Part shown: in pieces, positions 55,361-64,000 of the stretch | Layout: each line of letters starts with the position of its first letter | How positions within the stretch are numbered: position 1 is the first letter of the stretch | From: Thiocapsa imhoffii | Lineage (GTDB): Bacteria; Pseudomonadota; Gammaproteobacteria; Chromatiales; Chromatiaceae | Length of the DNA stretch: 64,000 nucleotides | Assembly: GCF_016583985.1 (NCBI RefSeq) | Contig: NZ_NRSD01000002.1 | Location: 1-64,000, forward strand | Direction: 5' to 3' | Notes under the pieces: generated by a model | Database searches by the model: none | What the model saw: only the letters and a program-made list of their open reading frames with translations | What the model was told of the DNA's origin: nothing | Translations under genes and position numbers: made by a program

Positions 55361-56005
55361 TTACCTCAGAGGGCGATCTAGTTTCAGGTTGCCAAAAGCG
55401 TAGTGTCCCAAGCGCTTCCGATCTCGGCTGTCAAAGAAAAACACCATTTCTGCGTTAGGATGAGTCTGCTTGTTCCACTCCAGAAACGCCACGGCGATAA
55501 CCCTTTTATACTCGAAGTCCATTTCGTGAAACTTGGGAGCGACATAGAGGCTAATCGAGCGTTGATCCTGTTCAAACCTCCTGACAACACCTTCACTGAT
55601 GGATAACTGCACTATTTCTGAGAGGGGATCTGACGACAACTGTGATGCTGGCGTCTGGGCAGCGGTCGAGGACTGTGCTCGAGGTGAGTCTGAATTTGAT
55701 CGCTGCGACTGAGGCTGTGTAGGCGCCGAAGATTGCGCGGTTGTTTGTGGAAGTCTGGGGCCACGTACAAGCGCTGCTCCATCGGGACATTCCTGTTCCG
55801 AAAAAAACCTCACCCCATCGGTGCGCTCGCAAACCCAGAGCCGACCTGTCAGCGGCGCATTGATAAACGTGGTTCCAACGGGACACCCAACCGTCTCCGC
55901 AAAAAACCGCGTGCCATCCTCCTCGCAGATCCAGACACGCTCTTGGGCTTGAAGTCCAGGTGATGCTGTCAACGCGTATATACCTACAGCACTCAGCAAT
56001 TTTTT
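55361..56005 (-). CDS. Secreted cargo protein with two cysteine modules
   Basis: A 214-residue exported protein with a signal peptide (about 1-21). Two tandem modules follow: VWICEEDGTRFFAETVGCP (Cys28, Cys42) and LWVCERTDGVRFFSEQECP (Cys60, Cys74), each with the same 14-residue cysteine spacing. A Gln/Ser/Thr linker (about 88-125) leads to a C-terminal domain of about 80 residues (RSISLYVAPKFHEMDFEYKR, VFFFDSRDRKRLGHY). No known family. The modules faintly resemble DUF4124. It runs opposite to the other element genes, as cargo genes often do. Confidence 0.65.
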   Translation of the reverse strand, partial: KKLLSAVGIYALTASPGLQAQERVWICEEDGTRFFAETVGCPVGTTFINAPLTGRLWVCERTDGVRFFSEQECPDGAALVRGPRLPQTTAQSSAPTQPQSQRSNSDSPRAQSSTAAQTPASQLSSDPLSEIVQLSISEGVVRRFEQDQRSISLYVAPKFHEMDFEYKRVIAVAFLEWNKQTHPNAEMVFFFDSRDRKRLGHYAFGNLKLDRPLR

Positions 56006-56053
56006 CATCTGGCAACCTCCATGATGTCTGCACAGCAAGCAAAAACGCGCTCC

Positions 56054-56109
56054 CAGGGAGTCAGGGAGTCAGGGAGTCAGGGAGTCAGGGAGTCAGGGAG
56101 TCAGGGAGT
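56054..56109. repeat. Seven tandem 8-bp units (CAGGGAGT)
   Basis: Seven perfect copies of CAGGGAGT lie in the presumed upstream region of the cargo gene, about 50 bases from its start codon. Perfect identity implies recent slippage. Such a repeat upstream of a surface or secreted protein gene can vary promoter spacing. Confidence 0.95.
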
Positions 56110-56383
56110 CACGCGTGGAGAATCTGAAGTTTTCTGTACCAGCATAATCGTGCACATCGCGCGCGCATGGAAACAAGATTTTCATCAGCGCCCGCGCTCC
56201 CAGAGCATCTGGTGCGATCTGCGATGGTTCGCACCGAGGTGTGCAGTGTCGATGCAGACTCTCCGACGAACGGCAGATCCCGCGAAAACGGGTCAAGCGC
56301 TGTCAGAGTGTGGGGCGAAGTGTGGGATGACTCACACTCCGATCTTGAAAAAATGTTTACGATTAGGATGTTGCAATTTTTTT
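56110..56383. other. Right end of the element, noncoding
   Basis: About 270 bases between the 8-bp repeats and attR. Apart from the 33-bp repeat copy at 56301-56333 and an AT-rich stretch next to attR, I see no gene or RNA here. Confidence 0.45.
56301..56333 (+). repeat. 33-bp direct repeat, right copy (probable integrase arm site)
   Basis: Identical to 51938-51970 except one base, with the same two GTGTGGG boxes. It lies about 50 bases inside attR. Confidence 0.75.
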
Positions 56384-56473
<90 letters not shown>

Positions 56474-56520
56474 CGTGGCATCGGGTGGTTGAACGAAACG
56501 ACCCAGTTGCCAAGCACGCT

Positions 56521-56549
56521 AGTGTATGCGGCTGCGATCTCCTTGTCCA
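56521..56549 (-). promoter_or_regulatory. Sigma-70 promoter of tRNA-Ser
   Basis: On the minus strand TGGACA and TACACT are separated by 17 bases. The leader to the mature tRNA is about 45-50 bases. The -35 box and spacing are identical to those of the tRNA-Ala promoter at 18817-18845. Confidence 0.6.
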
Positions 56550-56594
56550 TGGTGACGCGCCTGTGCAGGCGCAATCACCGAGCCTCATCAGGGG

Positions 56595-57047
56595 TCAGCG
56601 GCGAGCGCGGAAGAAGGCGCGCAGCAGTTCGCCACAGGATTCCGCACCGACACCGCCACGGCAGCCGGTGCGGTGATTGAAGCGTTCATCCGATGGTAGG
56701 AGGTCGAAGCGACTGCCGCAGGCCCCAGCCTTCGGGTCAGGTGCCCCAAAGACGACCTCGGCGACGCGAGCATGGATGATGGCCCCGGCGCACATGACGC
56801 AGGGTTCGAGCGTGACGTAGAGGATGGTCCCGGGCAGTCGATAGTTCCGAGCCGCGGAGCCGGCGGCGCGTAAGGCTTGGATTTCGGCATGCGCGGTGGC
56901 ATCGTGCGCGGCGATCGGACGATTCCAGCCGGTACCGATCAGGTTGCCGTCACGCACCAGGACGGCTCCCACCGGCACCTCGCCCTCGCGCGCGGCGCGC
57001 TCGGCGAGGGCGAGCGCCTGTGCCATCCAGTGCTCGTCGTCATTCAT
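56595..57047 (-). CDS. tadA: tRNA-specific adenosine deaminase TadA
   Basis: A 150-residue zinc deaminase with the catalytic TAHAEIQALR (His53, Glu55) and PCVMCAGA (Cys83, Cys86), plus a C-terminal NHRTGCRGGV segment of the TadA type. It converts A34 of tRNA-Arg(ACG) to inosine, an essential reaction. It lies 24 bases downstream of guaA on the same strand, so it probably belongs to the guaBA transcript. Confidence 0.95.
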   Translation of the reverse strand: MNDDEHWMAQALALAERAAREGEVPVGAVLVRDGNLIGTGWNRPIAAHDATAHAEIQALRAAGSAARNYRLPGTILYVTLEPCVMCAGAIIHARVAEVVFGAPDPKAGACGSRFDLLPSDERFNHRTGCRGGVGAESCGELLRAFFRARR

Positions 57048-57071
57048 GCGCGCCGCTCCGACGAGCTCAAC

Positions 57072-58652
57072 TCACTCCCATTCGATCGTGCCGGGCGGTT
57101 TCCCCGTGATGTCATAGACCACACGCGAGACATCCGGGATCTCGTTGACGATGCGGCGGCAGACGAGATCGAGAAAGTCATATGGAAGATGAGCCCAGCG
57201 TGCTGTCATGAAGTCGATGGTTTCGACCGCGCGCAGGGCGATGACATGCGCATACTGGCGATTGTCGCCAACGACGCCGACCGAACGGACTGGGAGGAAG
57301 ACGGCGAAGGCCTGGGAGACCTGGTCATAGAGCTCGGCGCGGCGCAGTTCCTCGATGAAGATGTCATCAGCCCGTCGCAGGGTCTCGGCGTCTTCCCTGT
57401 GCACCTCGCCGAGGATGCGCACACCCAGCCCAGGGCCGGGGAAGGGGTGGCGATAGACCATCTCGGACGGGAGCCCGAGTTCAATGCCGATCTTGCGGAC
57501 TTCGTCCTTGAAGAGTTCGCGGAGCGGTTCGATCAGCTTGAGGTTCATCTCCTCTGGCAGACCGCCGACATTGTGATGGGATTTGATGACCTTGGCCTTG
57601 CCCGTCTTGGCGCCGGCGGATTCGATCACGTCCGGGTAGATGGTCCCCTGTGCCAGCCACTGCACGTTCTCGAGCTTGCTGGCCTCGTCGTCGAAGACCT
57701 CGATGAAGGTGTTGCCGATGATCTTGCGTTTCTGCTCCGGATCCGTGATGCCCTTGAGTCGGCCCAGGAAACGATCCTCGGCATCGACGCGGATCACGCG
57801 CACGCCCATGTGGCGAGCGAAGGTGCGCATGACCTGTTCGCCTTCGCCGCGTCGCAGCAACCCATTGTCAACGAAGACACAGGTCAACTGGTCGCCGATG
57901 GCGCGGTGCAGCAAGGCCGCGACGACACTTGAATCCACGCCGCCGGAGAGGCCGAGCAGCACCGCATCCGTGCCGACCTGGCGGCGCACCGTTGCGATAC
58001 TGTCCTGGATGATGTTGGTGGGTGTCCAGAGTCGCTGGCAACCGCAGATGTCGTGGACGAAGCGATCGAGGATGCGCTGGCCCTGACGGGTATGGGTCAC
58101 CTCCGGATGGAACTGTACCCCATAGAAACGGCGTGTCTCGTCCGCGATCCCCGCGAGTGGCGCGTTGGCCGTTTCCGCAATCACCTGGAAGCCGTCGGGC
58201 AGGCTTTCGACCCGGTCGCCGTGACTCATCCAGACATCGAGCAGGCCATAGCCTTCGGGACTGGTGTGATCCTCGATGTCACGCAGCAGGGCGGAGTGAC
58301 CACGTGCCCGCACCTGGGCATAGCCGTACTCCCGATGCGTCGCGGCGGCCACGCGGCCCCCGAGTTGCGCGGCCATGGTCTGCATGCCATAGCAGATGCC
58401 GAGGACGGGGACGCCCAGTTCAAAGACGCAAGGGTGCGCGCGTGGCGTCTCCTCTTCGTGAACCGATTGGGGTCCACCCGAGAGGATGATTCCACGGGGC
58501 GCGAAGTCGCGAATCACCGCCGCATCAAGGTCGAACGGATGCAACTCACAGTAGACCCCGGCCTCGCGGATACGGCGGGCGATCAATTGGCTGTATTGCG
58601 ACCCGAAATCGAGGATCAGGACGCGCTCGGCGTGAATGTTGTGTGTTGACAT
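57072..58652 (-). CDS. guaA: GMP synthase (glutamine-hydrolysing)
   Basis: A 526-residue GuaA. The class I amidotransferase has its nucleophile in [16 protein letters not shown] and the His/Glu in [10 protein letters not shown]. The ATP-pyrophosphatase loop is [16 protein letters not shown], and the C-terminal dimerisation domain ends in KPPGTIEWE. It converts XMP to GMP. The start at 58652 gives the usual length; longer readings add a Pro-rich stretch with no homology. It follows guaB after 56 bases. Confidence 0.97.
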   Translation of the reverse strand: MSTHNIHAERVLILDFGSQYSQLIARRIREAGVYCELHPFDLDAAVIRDFAPRGIILSGGPQSVHEEETPRAHPCVFELGVPVLGICYGMQTMAAQLGGRVAAATHREYGYAQVRARGHSALLRDIEDHTSPEGYGLLDVWMSHGDRVESLPDGFQVIAETANAPLAGIADETRRFYGVQFHPEVTHTRQGQRILDRFVHDICGCQRLWTPTNIIQDSIATVRRQVGTDAVLLGLSGGVDSSVVAALLHRAIGDQLTCVFVDNGLLRRGEGEQVMRTFARHMGVRVIRVDAEDRFLGRLKGITDPEQKRKIIGNTFIEVFDDEASKLENVQWLAQGTIYPDVIESAGAKTGKAKVIKSHHNVGGLPEEMNLKLIEPLRELFKDEVRKIGIELGLPSEMVYRHPFPGPGLGVRILGEVHREDAETLRRADDIFIEELRRAELYDQVSQAFAVFLPVRSVGVVGDNRQYAHVIALRAVETIDFMTARWAHLPYDFLDLVCRRIVNEIPDVSRVVYDITGKPPGTIEWE

Positions 58653-58708
58653 GGGGCTCGGGGGGGCGGGTGAGGCCGGCCCGGTCGGCGGGCCGGCAGG
58701 CAACAGGC

Positions 58709-60233
<1,525 letters not shown>

Positions 60234-60465
60234 GCAGGACTGGTAAACTGAATTTATTGTGTGTGGTGCGCGGTCTTGGCCAGGATCCGCCATGGGACCG
60301 GGCCCGCGGGGCGCCGCGCCCCGCCCCGAGTTCGGACCGGCCGCTCGGACCGGCGGCTGTGACCGGGGGTTCAGGCCAGTCTGTTTTGGTTCGCCGTGAA
60401 TCGCCTGATGCGTGAGCCCCAGAACACCGCGGCATGGCAGCGGCTTCTTTCAGCGTTGATGTGGG

Positions 60466-61878
60466 ATGGGTCTGATGTCTCGAACTTCCTTGCGGCATGC
60501 GATCGACGACACGCGTGACATCTACAGTGTGGCCCGGTTGGCCAGCGAGGTTCGCGCCGTGCTCGATGGCAGCTTCCCCATCCTGTGGGTCCAGGGTGAG
60601 ATCTCGAATCTCGCACAGCCCTCCTCGGGTCATATCTATTTCACGCTCAAGGACGCGGTGGCGCAGGTTCGCTGCGCGATGTTTCGCCCGAAGCGCATGC
60701 TCCTGCGCTGGCACCCGGAGAACGGTCAGACGGTGCTGGCGCGGGCACGGGTGACCCTGTTCGAACCGCGTGGTGACTTTCAGTTGGTGGTCGATCACCT
60801 GGAGCCGGGTGGCGAGGGTGCCTTGCGGCTCGAATTCGAGCGACTGAAACAACAGTTGGCCGCCGAGGGCTTGTTCGAGGAACGTCGCAAGCGTGCGCTA
60901 CCCGAGTTTCCACGCCAGGTCGGCTTGATCACGTCGCCGACGGGGGCCGCGCTGCGCGATCTGCTCGCGGTGCTGAAGCGGCGCTGCGCCGCGCTGCCCG
61001 TGATGATTTATCCAGCCTTGGTGCAGGGTGAGGCCGCTCCCGCATCCTTGCTGTCCGCGTTGCGGGTGGCGAATGAACGTGCCGAGTGCGACGTGCTGAT
61101 CCTGGCGCGTGGGGGTGGTTCGCTCGAAGACCTTGCGGCCTTCAATGATGAAGCCCTGGCACGGGCAATCCGGTCCTCGGCGATCCCCGTGGTGACAGGG
61201 ATCGGGCACGAGATCGATATCAGCATCGCCGACCTGGTCGCCGATCGGCGCGCGGCCACCCCCTCGGCCGCGGCCGAGCTGGTCGCCCCCTCCGGTGAGC
61301 ATCTGCGGCAACGGGTGGTGGCTTTGACAGCGCGACTGCGGATCGCACAAGCACGCCGGCATGAGGCCGCACGGCAGCGTGTGAACGCCGTGGTTCGCCA
61401 CCTGACGCTTTTGCATCCGGCAGCACGCCTCCAGCAGCGGGCGCAACGCCTCGATCAACTCGAACAGCGTCTGGTCGCGCTCCTCGAGCGACGGCTCACG
61501 CAGGCCCAGGAGCGGCTGCGCCCGCTCGCGACCCGGCTGGCGCTGAGATCGCCACAACACCGGCTCGAGGGGCTGCGCCTGAGCCTGCTTGCCCTGCAGC
61601 GGCGTCTCCTCCAGGGGCAGGGCCGGGTGGTCGAGTGGCAGCGGGAACGCTTGGCGCGCGCCGCTGCTGGTTTGCAGGCACGGAGTCCGCTGGCGACGAT
61701 TGCGCGTGGGTATGCCATCGTGACTCGCCTGCCGGAGGGCGACATCGTGCGCGCACCCGAGCAGGCCCCGCCTGGGACGCGGATCGCCGCGCGCCTCGCG
61801 CAGGGGACGGTGCACGCCGTTGTCGAGTCAGCGAGTCCGAGCCCAGTGCCCGCGAGGCGTGACGCGGATCGGTCCTGA
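60466..61878 (+). CDS. xseA: Exonuclease VII large subunit
   Basis: A 470-residue XseA. The N-terminal OB fold has LWVQGEISNLAQPSSGHIYF. The catalytic domain has GLITSPTGAALRDLL and LARGGGSLEDLAAFNDEALA, with VVTGIGHEIDISIADLVADR, then a long coiled coil and a C-terminal SPLATIARGYAIV. With XseB it degrades single-stranded DNA from both ends. The small subunit gene is not in the window. It is divergent from guaB. ATG 60466 or 60478 may start it. Confidence 0.95.
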   Translation: MGLMSRTSLRHAIDDTRDIYSVARLASEVRAVLDGSFPILWVQGEISNLAQPSSGHIYFTLKDAVAQVRCAMFRPKRMLLRWHPENGQTVLARARVTLFEPRGDFQLVVDHLEPGGEGALRLEFERLKQQLAAEGLFEERRKRALPEFPRQVGLITSPTGAALRDLLAVLKRRCAALPVMIYPALVQGEAAPASLLSALRVANERAECDVLILARGGGSLEDLAAFNDEALARAIRSSAIPVVTGIGHEIDISIADLVADRRAATPSAAAELVAPSGEHLRQRVVALTARLRIAQARRHEAARQRVNAVVRHLTLLHPAARLQQRAQRLDQLEQRLVALLERRLTQAQERLRPLATRLALRSPQHRLEGLRLSLLALQRRLLQGQGRVVEWQRERLARAAAGLQARSPLATIARGYAIVTRLPEGDIVRAPEQAPPGTRIAARLAQGTVHAVVESASPSPVPARRDADRS

Positions 61879-61920
61879 GCCGCGTATTCTCCGAGCGGGG
61901 CCGGAACACTGGGGGCTGAG

Positions 61921-62982
61921 TCAGAACCGAGCGTGTTGCCCGTAGCCCGTCATTTCGAGATATCCACGTCCGATCTCCTGCTCCTCATCGAAGAGGGTCA
62001 CGGCGCCTTCCCAGTAGAGGATCCCGGTGGAGGGGCGTGCGTCGAGTTCCTGGTCGTCCATCAAGGGTTCGAGTCGTAGGATGCGTCCGTCAAGATCGAG
62101 TTCCCAGCTGACCGGATAGGTCGCGCCAGTGCGTGGGGATTGCCAGTGACGTCGTGCCCGGAAACGGACCTCCTCCGGGGCAAGTGCTTGGGTGCTTCCG
62201 GATGGGTCGGTCAGAGTGCCCGCCGACCAGAGGGCGGTGCCATCATCGCGACGCATCTGGAAGGCCATGAGCGCGCCGCCATCGTGCAGGTTGATCCCGA
62301 TCCAATCCCAGCCCTGGGCGTCGTCCGGCATGATCTCGCTCGACCACTCGTGGTCGAGCCAGGCCCGCCCGGTGACCTCCAGGTCACGGTCCCGCACACG
62401 GATCTGGCCGCTCACCGCGAGCTGAGGGCGGCTGTAGTAATAGCTCGCATGAGTCAGCTGTGGTGTTTTCTGGCTGAATCCCGCGCGCCCGTTGAGGACG
62501 GTGGGGATCGTTGGGGTCAAGGTAAGGTCGAGTGCAAAGCTATCCGCGGCAATGCGTGTGCGATAGCCTTCATCCCCGTCTGGTGGCCCCTTGAGCACCA
62601 GATCCCAATCCCGGATCCAAGCCTGGGTGCGCGCGACGGCGGCACCCGCAAGGGGTTCGAGCGCGCGCTCGAGACGCGCGTCATGCAACAGTCGGCCAAT
62701 CGCCGGATCGGCGATCGCCGCGTGTGCGATGAGGAGTTGGCGGGGTGCGAAACGGCTTGGATTGTCGGCGCCGATCCCGGTCGCGACCCGGAAGAAGGTG
62801 ACTTGAAAGCCCCGCTCGGCGCCGCTGGTGTCGGTCAACCAACCGGTGACATACCACCACTCGATGCGATGGTCGGGGTGTGCCCCCGTATCTTGCGGGA
62901 AGCTGAGGACGCGGCCCTCGAGAACGGGTGCGAAATCCTCCGCCGCGACCCCTGTCCAGAACAAGAGGGTGAAGACGAGCAT
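61921..62982 (-). CDS. Secreted AttH/CrtC-like protein (COG5621 type)
   Basis: A 353-residue exported protein with a short signal peptide (MLVFTLLFWTGVAA). Two lipocalin-like beta domains follow, with the family markers HRIEWWYVTGWL, SYYYSRPQLAVSGQI and RAWLDHEWSS. This is the AttH/carotenoid-1,2-hydratase-like group, which in many bacteria is encoded next to an ABC transporter with FtsX-like permeases. Here such a permease gene lies immediately upstream. The start is uncertain: ATG 63159 overlaps the permease stop but gives a long, odd N-terminus. Confidence 0.78.
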   Translation of the reverse strand: MLVFTLLFWTGVAAEDFAPVLEGRVLSFPQDTGAHPDHRIEWWYVTGWLTDTSGAERGFQVTFFRVATGIGADNPSRFAPRQLLIAHAAIADPAIGRLLHDARLERALEPLAGAAVARTQAWIRDWDLVLKGPPDGDEGYRTRIAADSFALDLTLTPTIPTVLNGRAGFSQKTPQLTHASYYYSRPQLAVSGQIRVRDRDLEVTGRAWLDHEWSSEIMPDDAQGWDWIGINLHDGGALMAFQMRRDDGTALWSAGTLTDPSGSTQALAPEEVRFRARRHWQSPRTGATYPVSWELDLDGRILRLEPLMDDQELDARPSTGILYWEGAVTLFDEEQEIGRGYLEMTGYGQHARF

Positions 62983-63158
62983 CAGGATCCGCTCGCGGGT
63001 GACACGACTTGGGCTGGCGCGGCGCGACCGCGGCGTGCGGTCTGGCCGACCGGGTCGGGTTGGCCCGACTGGGTGAGGCCTGAAGGGTCGAGGACAGCTG
63101 TGGAGCGGACGGCACCGCCCTTGGCTGCGCCATTGCTCGAGCGCGGTGGAGCCCGCCA

Positions 63159-64000
63159 TCACCAGTCTTCTCGAACCGCGAGCACGGCGTCTTGACGCAT
63201 GGCCTCGCGGCCCGAGAGCCGCGCCGCGAGGGCGGCGAGGATGATCAGTGTCAGGGCGAACACCGCCAGGACGCCTGTGGGGATCTGGATGTCCATGCTC
63301 CAATGAAAGCTCTGCCGGTTGACGACCTCGATCAGGATGATCCCGATCGCGCCGCCCGCCGCGAGCCCGACGAGTACACCGACGCCGGCGGTCAGCGCCG
63401 CCTCGGTCGCGAGTAGGGCGCCGATCTGCCGCCGCTCGAGACCAAGATGTCGCAGAATACCAAATTCCTTGCGCCGACTCGTCGCCAATGCGGCGAAGGT
63501 GGTGCCGATGCCGAATAGCCCGATCATGACCGCCACGGCCTGCATCAAATAGGTCACCAGGAAGGTGCGATCGAAGACCTCAAGGATCATCCCGCGCAGG
63601 GCCTCCGGTCGGATCATCTCGCTGACCCGCTCGCCGAGCGTGTCGCGTACCGTCTGCATCACCGCCTCCGGGTCCGCGCCGTCGGCCAGGAAGAGACCGA
63701 GGTCATTGGTGAGCCGATCCTGCGTGATGGCGCGGAAGTCATCGAGCTCGATCACGATTGCGCCCTGCTGTCGTGCATAGTCGCGCCAGATCCCATCAAT
63801 CCGAAACCCATGCAGGGCCTCGCCTAGGGGCAGGTCGAGCCGATCGCCGAGCCCGAGTTCGCCGCGATCGGCCAGCGCCTCGGAGATCCAGGCGGGCGGC
63901 AGCGCGGAGCGTGAGGTCAACGTGGTGGCCACAGTCGGGTCGGCGGGCCGGCTCGAAGCGGTGATGCGGCCTGCGACCAGCGGCAGCCCTGAGGTTGTGC
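63159..64000 (-). CDS. FtsX/LolE-like ABC transporter permease, 5' end outside window
   Basis: The C-terminal 279 or so residues of an FtsX-type permease, open to the window edge. Three transmembrane helices are visible (FLVTYLMQAVAVMIGLFGIG, LTAGVGVLVGLAAGGAIGII, GVLAVFALTLIILAALAAR), with SRRKEFGILRHLGLERRQI between the first two, the signature of FtsX/MacB/LolCE permeases. The periplasmic loop comes before them. It probably works with the secreted COG5621-type protein downstream to move a lipid or hydrophobic compound out of the inner membrane. Confidence 0.88.
   Translation of the reverse strand, partial: TTSGLPLVAGRITASSRPADPTVATTLTSRSALPPAWISEALADRGELGLGDRLDLPLGEALHGFRIDGIWRDYARQQGAIVIELDDFRAITQDRLTNDLGLFLADGADPEAVMQTVRDTLGERVSEMIRPEALRGMILEVFDRTFLVTYLMQAVAVMIGLFGIGTTFAALATSRRKEFGILRHLGLERRQIGALLATEAALTAGVGVLVGLAAGGAIGIILIEVVNRQSFHWSMDIQIPTGVLAVFALTLIILAALAARLSGREAMRQDAVLAVREDW

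Noticed and set aside
56054-56109. A CRISPR array
   Set aside because: The units are 8 bp and directly adjacent, with no spacers and no cas genes. It is a simple tandem repeat.

Overview
The window is high-GC, gene-dense DNA from a gammaproteobacterium, most likely of the purple sulfur bacteria (Chromatiales/Chromatiaceae type). The inference rests on the gene mix: a nifJ remnant, a c4-type dihaem cytochrome with a DUF302 partner, an HdrB-like Fe-S protein with DUF3501, an iron-sulfur photolyase, darP, htpX, xseA and guaBA. Genus cannot be fixed from the sequence alone.

Layout. 1-10.5 kb: an antisense nifJ remnant joined to a MscK-like channel that has lost its signal peptide; then an alpha/beta hydrolase, a MaoC-like gene pair, an MlaC-like secreted protein, two tandem retropepsin-like membrane proteases, a membrane-anchored FGE-fold protein, a PfkB kinase and a secreted esterase-like protein. 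10.5-18.5 kb: an eroded accessory region with a secreted protein, a RecD2 scrap, a GntP-family permease, a decayed IS630 transposase in AT-rich DNA, a patatin, a second GntP remnant cut by an IS3-family end, an orphan DUF433 gene, a Phd/VapC pair and a DarG-like remnant. 18.5-31.5 kb: tRNA-Glu and tRNA-Ala, htpX, a broken MarC gene, a HAD/DUF3501/HdrB-like operon, glutathione peroxidase, ferredoxin reductase, an archaeal-type ATP-dependent DNA ligase, an FeS photolyase with an FAD oxidoreductase, and the cytochrome c4/DUF302 pair. 31.5-45.5 kb: a PAP2/GT39/GT2 lipid-carrier glycosylation cluster, darP, a tightly packed lemA-like/M48-TerB/recJ run, an alpha/beta hydrolase-OsmC fusion, and a second GT39 gene facing a GT2-GtrA gene. 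45.5-51.8 kb: a second glutathione peroxidase, a NADAR protein, a large hybrid sensor kinase, a LysM-HdeA-like protein and a pile-up of helicase and type III restriction fragments.

51.8-56.4 kb is a compact integrative element in the 3' end of tRNA-Ser(CGA). It has 14-bp att cores, a tyrosine integrase, an AlpA-like regulator, two small DNA-binding-type proteins, a repeat/palindrome block, a further helix-turn-helix protein and a secreted cargo protein with duplicated cysteine modules. A 33-bp repeat with one mismatch lies just inside each end. No capsid, packaging or conjugation gene is recognisable, so its means of spread is unknown. This is the best candidate here for something undescribed. 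56.4-64 kb returns to housekeeping genes: tadA, guaA, guaB, xseA, a COG5621-type secreted protein and the 3' part of an FtsX-like permease gene that runs off the window.
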